From: Victivallales bacterium | GTDB taxonomy: Bacteria; Verrucomicrobiota; Lentisphaeria; Oligosphaerales; Lenti-02 | DNA: 11,712 bases | Direction: 5' to 3' | Assembly: GCA_018648945.1 (NCBI GenBank) | Contig: JABGQJ010000190.1 | Span: 1-11,712 of the forward strand | Shown here: one piece after another, positions 5,617 to 11,712 of the stretch | Numbering within the stretch: the first letter of the stretch is position 1 | Layout: every line of letters starts with the position of its first letter | Made by a program: the position numbers and the translations under genes | Notes under the pieces: model-generated | Told to the model about the DNA's origin: nothing | The model's input: only the letters and a program-made list of their open reading frames with translations | The model's database searches: none

Positions 5617-7110
5617 CTACACTTCGAGGCGCAACAGGGCTTCCAGTTGCCGCCACTCACCATTGGGGTCGTTGTCGAGGGGCTGCCCCGGTGTGCTGCG
5701 GCCATCCTGAATGCAGCTCAGGCACAGCTCGCGCAGTTCGCGCACGATATCGAGATGATCGGCGTAGATATTGGTGGTTTCGAACAGGTCGGCTTCCAGG
5801 TCGTAGAGCTGCACAGGATCATTGTTCTCCGGGCACTCGCAGCGGTTGCCGCCAGAGCCGGAGTGGAGCAGCAGCTTGTATTTGCCACGCCGGATCGCCC
5901 ACTGGCCGTTGCAGGAGTGGTGAATGGCGAAGGGGCGACAATCAGCCCCAAAGTCGCCTTCGAGAAGGGGCAGGATGGAGCGGCTGTCTTCGGCTGCGGT
6001 CTCCGGAACGTCCGCGTCCACGATCTCGGCAACGGTGGCCATGAAATCGACCAACTCGACAAACCGTTCACAGGTGCTGCCAGCAGTCACGGCGGCAGGC
6101 CAGGAAACCACGAACGGCACGCGATGGCCACCCTCCCAGTTGTCCCGTTTCATGCCCCGGAACTTCCAGGCGGAGTAGTGGCCGTAGGATTCACGGTAGC
6201 GAGCGGTCAGGGTCTCGGGACCGTTGTCGCTGGAGAAGACGACCATGGTATTGTCACGCACGCCGGCTTCCTCCAAGGTGGCGACGATCTGGCCGACCAC
6301 GTCGTCGATCTCCATCACGAAGTCGCCGTAGAGTCCGGCCCCGCTCTTGCCAATCCACTCCGCGTTCGGCACCACCGGCGTGTGCGGTCCATTCACGGGC
6401 AAATACAGAAAGAACGGATTGCCGGCAGCGGCCTCTTGTTTGATGAAGCGGATGGACTTGTCGCGCAAGGCGGGCAACACATCCTCGTGCCGCCACCCCT
6501 TGGCCCCGATGCCCTCGCGGGCCCGTGCCTCCGGCGTGGTGCCGCGGGGCACGATCTCGCACGGAATGTCGGTGGCGCGATCGTTCTCGATGAACACATA
6601 GGGGGACATGTCCAGGGACGCGGAGATGCCGAAGTAGTAGTCGAAGCCGACGTCCGTCGGGCCGTTCAGGATGGGTTTGGCAAAGTCCACCATATCGTCG
6701 AAACGCGTTTCCTCACGGCACAGATGACGCGGCATGGCGTCATCTCCGAACTCGTCCTTGAGCTGCCAGTCGAAGCCCACGTGCCACTTGCCGATGCAGG
6801 CGGTGCGATAGCCATTCTGCTTGAGCATCTCCGCCACCGTCAACCGGTCGGGCGTGATCAGCGGCGGACTGTACCCGCCGCCGACGCCATCCTTCAATTC
6901 CGTGCGCCAGCAGTACCGACCGGTCAGCAGAGTGTAGCGGGAAGGGGTGCAGACGGCGGAGCCGGTGTGGGCATCGGTGAAGCTCATGCCCGATGTTGCC
7001 AGGCGGTCGATGTTCGGCGTCTGGATCTTGGACTCGGAGTTGAGGCAGCTCACGTCGCCCCAGCCCAGGTCATCGCAGAAGATGTAGACGAAGTTCGGCT
7101 TGGCTGGCAT
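5617..7110 (-). CDS. Sulfatase (S1 family), CTPSR active site, no signal peptide
   Basis: This 497-aa enzyme of the alkaline-phosphatase/sulfatase fold hydrolyses sulfate esters, probably on a glycan. Visible active-site elements are the Asp pair in FCDDLGWGD (D13, D14), the formylglycine signature CTPSR (54-58, C54 is oxidised after translation), GKWH (107-110), GPHTP (241-245), SSDNG (294-298, D295 and N296) and the Lys in AWKFRG (K316). The set is complete. The N-terminus enters the first beta strand immediately, so no export signal exists and the enzyme should be cytoplasmic, unlike the Tat-type sulfatase just upstream. ATG 7110 has AAGGAG at 7121-7126, 10 nt upstream. It lies 66 bp behind that sulfatase on the same strand, probably in one operon. 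Substrate and S1 subfamily are not assigned. Confidence 0.94.
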   Translation of the reverse strand: MPAKPNFVYIFCDDLGWGDVSCLNSESKIQTPNIDRLATSGMSFTDAHTGSAVCTPSRYTLLTGRYCWRTELKDGVGGGYSPPLITPDRLTVAEMLKQNGYRTACIGKWHVGFDWQLKDEFGDDAMPRHLCREETRFDDMVDFAKPILNGPTDVGFDYYFGISASLDMSPYVFIENDRATDIPCEIVPRGTTPEARAREGIGAKGWRHEDVLPALRDKSIRFIKQEAAAGNPFFLYLPVNGPHTPVVPNAEWIGKSGAGLYGDFVMEIDDVVGQIVATLEEAGVRDNTMVVFSSDNGPETLTARYRESYGHYSAWKFRGMKRDNWEGGHRVPFVVSWPAAVTAGSTCERFVELVDFMATVAEIVDADVPETAAEDSRSILPLLEGDFGADCRPFAIHHSCNGQWAIRRGKYKLLLHSGSGGNRCECPENNDPVQLYDLEADLFETTNIYADHLDIVRELRELCLSCIQDGRSTPGQPLDNDPNGEWRQLEALLRLEV

Positions 7111-7176
7111 GAAATCAAGACTCCTTTGGGGATTCGTCTCGTAGACTCCGCAAGTATAGCGCCAGGTAGGCCCGCG

Positions 7177-8607
7177 TCACGGCTTGGCGGGTACGGGGAT
7201 CTCTGGTTTGCGCTCGGCTCGATAGCGGTCGCGCAGCTCGTCGCAGCGCCGGCGTAGGCGCGCCAGCACGGCCGAATGGGCGGGATCGGCGGCGAGATTG
7301 CGCAGCTGGTCTGGGTCGGTCTTGAGGTCGTGCAGGAACTCGTAGACTGGCTTTTGCTGGAGATAGCGAGCGTAGACGTGGCGCTGACCACGCACACCCT
7401 CCCACTTTGGGATATCCCGGTGCTTCATGCGGTGCTCGCAGAAGAAGTCATGCCGCCAATCAGGTGGAGCCTCGCCACGGAGGATGGGAAGGAGACTTCT
7501 GCCCTGATAATGCTCTGGCACAGCGACTCCTGCCAACTCCAGGAACGTCGCGGGCGCATCCACGTTCAGCGCCATCGCGGTCGGCGTTTGGCCCCGCTTG
7601 GCGGCTGGCAGGCGGGGGTCGTGGATGATCAGCGGCACGCGCAAGGACTCCTCGTAGTGGGACCACTTCCCGGCAAAGCCCCGGTCACCCATGTAGTAGC
7701 CATTGTCGCCCATGTACGCGACGACGGTATTCTCCGCCAGCCCGGCGTCGGCCAGGGCCTTGCGTACGCGGCCAATCACGCGGTCCACGCCACTCAGCAT
7801 GCGATAGTAGTTGCGCATGTTGTGCTGGTACTTCTCCGGTGTGTCCCAACGCCAGTGGTATCTCAGACGGTTCATGGATTTGCGCATGAATTCCGGCTGG
7901 GCAGCGAGGATCTTGGGATCGCGCAGACGCGGCGGGGGGATCACATCCTCCGTGTACAGATCCGCCACCGCCTTGGGATAGGGGAAGTGGTCCTTCTTGT
8001 CGCTGTCCTCGGCATGTACCGCATTGAAGCTGATCGACAGGCAGAACGGCTGGTCCTTGGGCTGCTTGCCCAGGAACTCGATGGCCCGGTCTCCCGCGAT
8101 CTCGGTTTCGTGCCGCAGCGTGCCGTCCTTCTGCTTCTTGTGATACGGATTGCGCCCGTGCGGGCGGAAGTAGTCGAACATCTCCTTCCGTACCGGTCCT
8201 GGCATCCCCACCCCGAACTTGCCGATGAATCCCGTGCGGTAACCAGCCCGGCGCAGCACCGCTGGATAGGTCATTCTGCCGTGGTCTTTGCGGATGGGCG
8301 GGGTGCCGAAGGTGAAGCCGTGGGTGGTCTCGTAGAGACCGGTCAGGATCGAGGCCCGGCTGGCCGCGCAGATGGAAGTGGTGACAAAGGCGTTCTTGAA
8401 GCGCACGCCCTGCGCCGCCAGTTCATCCACCACCGGCGTCTTCAGCAGTGGGTGCCCAGCGCAGCCCAGGGTGTCGTTGCGCTGGTCGTCGATCAGGAAG
8501 AACAGAATGTTCGGACGTGGTTTCACCTCTGCTGCCGGGGCCAGGACGGAGGCGGCGAACGCGCAGGCAGCAGTCTGCTTCAGGAAATCTCGGCGGCGGA
8601 CGGACAT
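7177..8607 (-). CDS. Tat-exported sulfatase (S1 family), CAASR active site
   Basis: This 476-aa sulfatase begins with a twin-arginine signal, RRRDFLK (4-10), then a hydrophobic run to about residue 23 and an APAAE cleavage area, so it is exported folded. Active-site elements are IDDQR (D40, D41), the modification site CAASR (80-84), K130, H198 and GDNG (300-303), followed by K314 in AGKWSH. Two departures stand out. CAASR has Ala in place of the usual Pro, a form that anaerobic sulfatase maturases are known to accept. The usual GKWHxG box is GKFGVG (129-134), which lacks the His. ATG 8607 has AGGAGA in good position, and TAGGAG joins the stop of the upstream hydrolase gene to this ribosome site, leaving a gap of only 9 nt: a clear operon junction. 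Substrate is unknown. Confidence 0.93.
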   Translation of the reverse strand: MSVRRRDFLKQTAACAFAASVLAPAAEVKPRPNILFFLIDDQRNDTLGCAGHPLLKTPVVDELAAQGVRFKNAFVTTSICAASRASILTGLYETTHGFTFGTPPIRKDHGRMTYPAVLRRAGYRTGFIGKFGVGMPGPVRKEMFDYFRPHGRNPYHKKQKDGTLRHETEIAGDRAIEFLGKQPKDQPFCLSISFNAVHAEDSDKKDHFPYPKAVADLYTEDVIPPPRLRDPKILAAQPEFMRKSMNRLRYHWRWDTPEKYQHNMRNYYRMLSGVDRVIGRVRKALADAGLAENTVVAYMGDNGYYMGDRGFAGKWSHYEESLRVPLIIHDPRLPAAKRGQTPTAMALNVDAPATFLELAGVAVPEHYQGRSLLPILRGEAPPDWRHDFFCEHRMKHRDIPKWEGVRGQRHVYARYLQQKPVYEFLHDLKTDPDQLRNLAADPAHSAVLARLRRRCDELRDRYRAERKPEIPVPAKP

Positions 8608-8616
8608 GGCACTCTC

Positions 8617-10845
8617 CTACTGAACGGGCCGGATGCGGGCGGCGGTATCGACTTGGAACGAAGGGAACGCAACCCGCAGACTTCCGCCTGCGGCATTCGC
8701 CCGAGACCGGCCCGTCGCCTTGCCTGCCCAGGTGTCCCAGAATTCGATCTCATAGGCACCGTCCGGCAGACCAGGCAATGCCACCGTTGCACCGGTGAGG
8801 GACTGGGGCTTGGCGTCCTTGGCCCCGTTCGGGTAGTTGTAGCTGGGATCAATAGCCCAAAGCAGAGCCTGCTTGCCATCGCTCATGGCGTAGGCTAGAG
8901 CCCTTGGCTCGCCGGCCGGACTCGCGGTTTCGCAGGGCAATGCACCCTCGATCCGGACCCAGTCCAGGCCCAGCCAATCGCCGCCGGGGTTGACCAGCTC
9001 GATCGTGTGCCGTCCCTTGGGTAACTCAACGCGCACGTCCTCGTCGTACTCGCCCTTCATTACGGTCGAGCCGTCCTTGTTCGGAAACGGGCGGTGGAAG
9101 ATGCGCTTGCCGTCCACAAGGACGGCCAATTCCGCCCCGTTCGACGCGGAGTTCACATGCACGGTCAGGGCTGCATCTTCCCCCAGTTCCGCGATGATGC
9201 GGCACGGTACGCGCATCTTCCGCTTCTCTTCACCATGCAGAAACACGTGGAGAGCGCCCTGCCCTGGCTCGGAGCTGCTCAACGCCACCTCGCCGCCTGT
9301 CTTCTGCCCCCAAGTACCGACACACGCGAGCTTGGCAGTGAACGGCTTGCCAGGCTTGGTCGGTCCCAACAGGCGCTTCCCGGACGGTCTTGGCAGCCGT
9401 ATCGGCGCCCAATCGGCCCCGCCGAATCCGGTACCTTCCAGGAACTTGGCGAGGGGCATCCAGAGCTTGGCATGGATCTTCTCGGCGTGCATCTTCTCCC
9501 ACCACCAGGGCATGCTGGTGCCTGAGGTCCCTGCCATGATGCCACCCCAGACCGCCTGCTGCAGGCCGCGCAGATGGGGGTCGATCTCGGGCTCCCAGCC
9601 CTTGCCGCTGGTGCCGTATTCGGAGATGGAGACGGGCTTGCCGTAGTTCCGGGTGAAGCGCGTGGCCACATCCTCGGCCATCGCCGCGGGATGCCGGTAG
9701 TGCCCGGCCCAGTTCAGGTACAGATGCCAATTGGCATAGTCCATGGAGTCCAGTTTCCACATGGGCCGGTGTTCACCCTTGGACCCGAAACTGGTGGTGC
9801 GGGGATGCTGATAAGGGTCATTCTGCGCCAACCACTGCGCCATCTGGTCGTGCCAGGCCACTACATCCTTGGGCTTTAGAAACCGAAAAACGTTGTTGAT
9901 CTCGTTGAAGAACTGCCACGACATCAGGCTGGGGTAGGCCCCGTAGCGTCCCACCATGTAGCGCAACCGCTTGCGGTACAGCTTGAGCGCCTCGGGATGG
10001 GTGAAGAACTCGTTCTGGCTGGCGCACGGGCCGCCGTTGGCCTGGTTGTAGGCGTGTTTGGGCCACCAGTTGTTCGCGCCCCACATGTCGGGCTTCACGT
10101 TGAAGATCCCGTGATAGTCGAGGCAGAGCATGATGAAAATTCCCTTGTCTGCCGCCAACTGCATCGTGTAGTCCAGTTGCCAGGCCTGCTTCTGGTTGTA
10201 GTTCAGGCGCTCCTCCTTCACAATCTCGACGCCGAAAGCCCAGGGGCACATCCAGAGCCGGGTGTAGTTCATGCCGTTGGGCTCGTAGTCGGCGAACCAC
10301 TTGTCGAAGTCAAAGGTCCCGGCTTTACCGTGCCAGCAGCAACACTCGCCCAGCAACGGCAAAGGCTGGCCGTCGTCGGTCATGAAATACCGCTTGTTCT
10401 TAGGCTCCACCCGCGCAAAGCCGCGGGCTCCGGCCGCCTTCTCGCCGACCGTGAGCGTGCCCTTGCCGATGACCTTGGGCGGCTCACCCAATACTTCCAG
10501 TCGATAGCTGTGTTCCCCGGACTCGACGGGCGTGAAACGAACCCTCCACAGCCCCTCGCCTGCCTTGGTCAACACTTCCTCGTTGCCCTTCAGTTCCCGC
10601 GTGTAGTTCTGCTGCCAGAACGCAGGCAAGCGAATCTCCCGACCACTCGGGCCAGTGAACACCGCATCGAGGGCCAACAGGTCCGGGTCGTAGGAGTTCT
10701 TGCTGGTCGGGGCGCCCTGGACCACGAACTCACTCATGCTCCAGACGCGATGCGCTTCTCCCAGGGGCCTCAGTTCGGCGGCAGACACGTTCCGGGCAAG
10801 CATGGCTCCTCCCACGAGCAGCAGGAACAAGGAATGGCGATTCAA
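8617..10845 (-). CDS. Secreted DUF5060 / GH-A-like glycoside hydrolase, TTG start
   Basis: This 742-aa protein is probably a secreted polysaccharide hydrolase. It has a Sec signal peptide (1-22, hydrophobic LFLLLVGGAML, cleavage after VSA) and a DUF5060-like beta-sandwich (about 33-120). A TIM-barrel catalytic domain (about 145-480) follows, with NE in FFNEIN (E315, acid/base) and E409 in SISEYG (nucleophile), the clan GH-A arrangement. Next comes a carbohydrate-binding-like jelly roll (about 545-635, ending in the GLDWVRIEG strand) and a C-terminal beta domain (about 645-742). TTG 10845 is chosen because GGAG (10853-10856) lies 7 nt upstream and the signal peptide starts there. The longer GTG at 10923 falls in the promoter -10 box and would bury the signal peptide. 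This is the first gene of the putative operon. The GH family and substrate are not assigned; a sulfated or pectic glycan is inferred from the neighbouring sulfatases. Confidence 0.88.
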   Translation of the reverse strand: MNRHSLFLLLVGGAMLARNVSAAELRPLGEAHRVWSMSEFVVQGAPTSKNSYDPDLLALDAVFTGPSGREIRLPAFWQQNYTRELKGNEEVLTKAGEGLWRVRFTPVESGEHSYRLEVLGEPPKVIGKGTLTVGEKAAGARGFARVEPKNKRYFMTDDGQPLPLLGECCCWHGKAGTFDFDKWFADYEPNGMNYTRLWMCPWAFGVEIVKEERLNYNQKQAWQLDYTMQLAADKGIFIMLCLDYHGIFNVKPDMWGANNWWPKHAYNQANGGPCASQNEFFTHPEALKLYRKRLRYMVGRYGAYPSLMSWQFFNEINNVFRFLKPKDVVAWHDQMAQWLAQNDPYQHPRTTSFGSKGEHRPMWKLDSMDYANWHLYLNWAGHYRHPAAMAEDVATRFTRNYGKPVSISEYGTSGKGWEPEIDPHLRGLQQAVWGGIMAGTSGTSMPWWWEKMHAEKIHAKLWMPLAKFLEGTGFGGADWAPIRLPRPSGKRLLGPTKPGKPFTAKLACVGTWGQKTGGEVALSSSEPGQGALHVFLHGEEKRKMRVPCRIIAELGEDAALTVHVNSASNGAELAVLVDGKRIFHRPFPNKDGSTVMKGEYDEDVRVELPKGRHTIELVNPGGDWLGLDWVRIEGALPCETASPAGEPRALAYAMSDGKQALLWAIDPSYNYPNGAKDAKPQSLTGATVALPGLPDGAYEIEFWDTWAGKATGRSRANAAGGSLRVAFPSFQVDTAARIRPVQ

Positions 10846-10852
10846 GGTGTGT

Positions 10853-10856
10853 CTCC
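10853..10856 (-). promoter_or_regulatory. Ribosome binding site that fixes the TTG start
   Basis: GGAG on the minus strand stands 7 nt before TTG 10845. No comparable site precedes GTG 10923, so this site decides the start of the secreted hydrolase. Confidence 0.6.
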
Positions 10857-10878
10857 AGACGCTGGCGAGCTTGGTCAG

Positions 10879-10896
10879 GCCTGCTTGCAAACAGGC
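10879..10896. promoter_or_regulatory. 18-bp near-palindrome in hydrolase leader, candidate operator
   Basis: GCCTGCTTGCAAACAGGC is symmetric at 16 of 18 positions around TTGCAA. It lies about 20-38 nt downstream of the predicted operon transcription start and before the ribosome site. It could bind a dimeric repressor or fold in the mRNA leader. Confidence 0.4.
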
Positions 10897-10922
10897 GGCG
10901 AAGTCGGTACCCCCGCCGCACA

Positions 10923-10951
10923 CATATACCGGCTCACACGCCTCCCCGCAA
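10923..10951 (-). promoter_or_regulatory. Sigma70-like promoter of the hydrolase/sulfatase operon
   Basis: Minus-strand TTGCGG (10946-10951) is followed after 17 bp by TATATG (10923-10928). RNA would start near 10916 and give a leader of about 70 nt to TTG 10845. Confidence 0.5.
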
Positions 10952-10954
10952 CCA

Positions 10955-10983
10955 TTGCCATCCCGCCTGGCTCAACCTATGGT
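10955..10983 (+). promoter_or_regulatory. Sigma70-like promoter of the divergent sulfatase
   Basis: TTGCCA (10955-10960, 5 of 6) is followed after 17 bp by TATGGT (10978-10983, 4 of 6). Initiation near 10990 leaves a leader of about 29 nt with AGGAA before ATG 11019. The inverted repeat CAACC-tat-GGTTG (10973-10985) covers the -10 box and is a possible operator. The -35 box stands only 3 bp from that of the opposing promoter. Confidence 0.55.
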
Positions 10984-11018
10984 TGTCCGTGCGACACTCC
11001 CCATACCAGGAACCACAC

Positions 11019-11712
11019 ATGCACTTCCTTGATGAAAAACGGGGCCAGCACCCCTATCAGACCAAGGCCGGCACACGCCCGCACATCTTCGTCTTCACCG
11101 TGGACATGATTCCGCCCGAGTTCCACCGCGACCCCAGCCCCTGTCGGCACGCCATGCGCATGCCCGCCTGGGATGGTTTGCGGGCCGATGCCGTGGACTA
11201 CCCCAACGCCTTCTCCATCTCCCCCCTTTGCGGTCCCAGCCGGGCCTCGCTGTTCACTGGGCGCTACCCCTATATCTTCGTCAACGAGGAGCGCGCCCAC
11301 GACGGCACCGAGGTCGCCCTGCGCGCCGACGACCCGATCTACCCCGACTACCTGAAGGCCATCGGCTACCGGCTTGGACACGTGGGCAAGAGCCACATCG
11401 GCACCGAGGCGTTCAGCCGTGTCTTTGGCGAGAGCTGCAGCCCCTGGAATCGCTGGGCGCCTCCCGTCTACGACGATCCCGAATACCATACGTATCTCGC
11501 CGACCAAGGCATCGACGGCTTCCGCTTCGGGCGCGAGATCAAGGGGGTGAAGAGCGACGGCATCACCCCCGGCAACTCGTATGGCGGCTGGCTGGAGCAG
11601 GAAGACGGGTCCCCCTTCCCCATGGCCGGGACCTATCCCCACTACCTCGTCCACCGTGCCCTTGGCGTGCTCGACAGCCTGCGCCAGCAAGGCGAGGACG
11701 AACCGCTCTACT
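11019..11712 (+). CDS. Sulfatase (S1 family), CGPSR active site, 3' end outside window
   Basis: The frame from ATG 11019 is open to the window edge (231 codons plus one base). This is roughly the first half of a sulfatase. It shows the formylglycine signature CGPSR (71-75) followed by ASLFTGRYP, and GKSHIG (123-128, with K124 and H126). The N-terminal metal motif is unusual: the first strand reads FTVDM (26-30), so the usual second Asp or Gln is Met30. About 20 polar residues precede that strand and form no signal peptide, so a cytoplasmic enzyme is likely. AGGAA (11008-11012) lies 6 nt upstream of the ATG, and a good promoter precedes it. A GTG at 10989 is in frame but at the predicted transcription start. 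The gene is divergent from the hydrolase/sulfatase operon. Family membership is firm; substrate is unknown, and the later DN/DH metal ligands are outside the window. Confidence 0.92.
   Translation, partial: MHFLDEKRGQHPYQTKAGTRPHIFVFTVDMIPPEFHRDPSPCRHAMRMPAWDGLRADAVDYPNAFSISPLCGPSRASLFTGRYPYIFVNEERAHDGTEVALRADDPIYPDYLKAIGYRLGHVGKSHIGTEAFSRVFGESCSPWNRWAPPVYDDPEYHTYLADQGIDGFRFGREIKGVKSDGITPGNSYGGWLEQEDGSPFPMAGTYPHYLVHRALGVLDSLRQQGEDEPLY

Noticed and set aside
5647..8898. Two plus-strand frames of about 540 codons each (5647-7257 and 7276-8898)
   Set aside because: Both are mirror frames of the sulfatase genes, whose complete active-site motifs are on the minus strand.
9997..11109. Plus-strand 370-codon frame
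   Set aside because: It is antisense to the secreted hydrolase and then crosses the divergent promoter region and the start of the third sulfatase in another frame.
10977..11690. Minus-strand 237-codon frame
   Set aside because: It is antisense to the third sulfatase, whose CGPSR and GKSHIG motifs settle the coding strand.

Overview
The window reads as a carbohydrate and sulfated-glycan catabolism region of a GC-rich environmental bacterium. Three formylglycine-type sulfatases, a DUF5060-type glycoside hydrolase, a GH32 enzyme and a TIM-barrel sugar isomerase occur together. This gene mix is typical of the Planctomycetota/Verrucomicrobiota/Lentisphaerota group and of some Armatimonadota. No rRNA, tRNA or phylogenetic marker is present, so the phylum is an inference. 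There are also no SusC/SusD genes, so this is not a classical Bacteroidota PUL.

Layout: (1) 1-56 is an octamer microsatellite that runs off the left edge and supplies the stop codon of the first gene. (2) 52-882 (-) encodes a sugar phosphate isomerase/epimerase-like protein, divergent from 1078-2355 (+), a radical SAM protein resembling spore photoproduct lyase. The 195 bp between them holds a good sigma70-like promoter for the isomerase with a palindrome over its -35 box. (3) 2372-3892 (-) is a cytoplasmic GH32 beta-fructosidase. It converges on the radical SAM gene, with a 7-bp GC hairpin between the two stop codons, and diverges from 4031-4567 (+), a small membrane-anchored helical protein of unknown function. 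(4) 4672-10845 (-) is a probable operon, in transcription order: exported DUF5060/GH-A-like hydrolase, Tat-exported sulfatase, cytoplasmic sulfatase, then a formate/nitrite-type channel. (5) 11019-11712 (+) is the 5' part of a third sulfatase that runs off the right edge. It is divergent from the operon, and its candidate promoter stands back to back with the operon promoter.

How the genes may work together (inference): the secreted hydrolase and the Tat sulfatase would act on a sulfated polysaccharide outside the cytoplasm. Oligosaccharides would then be desulfated inside by the two sulfatases that lack signal peptides. GH32 and the isomerase handle sugars in the cytoplasm. The sulfatases need cysteine-to-formylglycine maturation, but no recognisable maturase lies in the window.

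Starts were revised where the sequence supports it: TTG at 10845 for the hydrolase, ATG at 5544 for the channel, ATG at 3892 for GH32, ATG at 4031 for the small protein and ATG at 1078 for the radical SAM protein. No stretch over 300 bp lacks a gene. The most noteworthy points are the promoter and palindrome architecture of the divergent regions, departures from consensus in two sulfatases, and the unassigned SPL-like radical SAM enzyme. I saw no clear evidence of a wholly new system.
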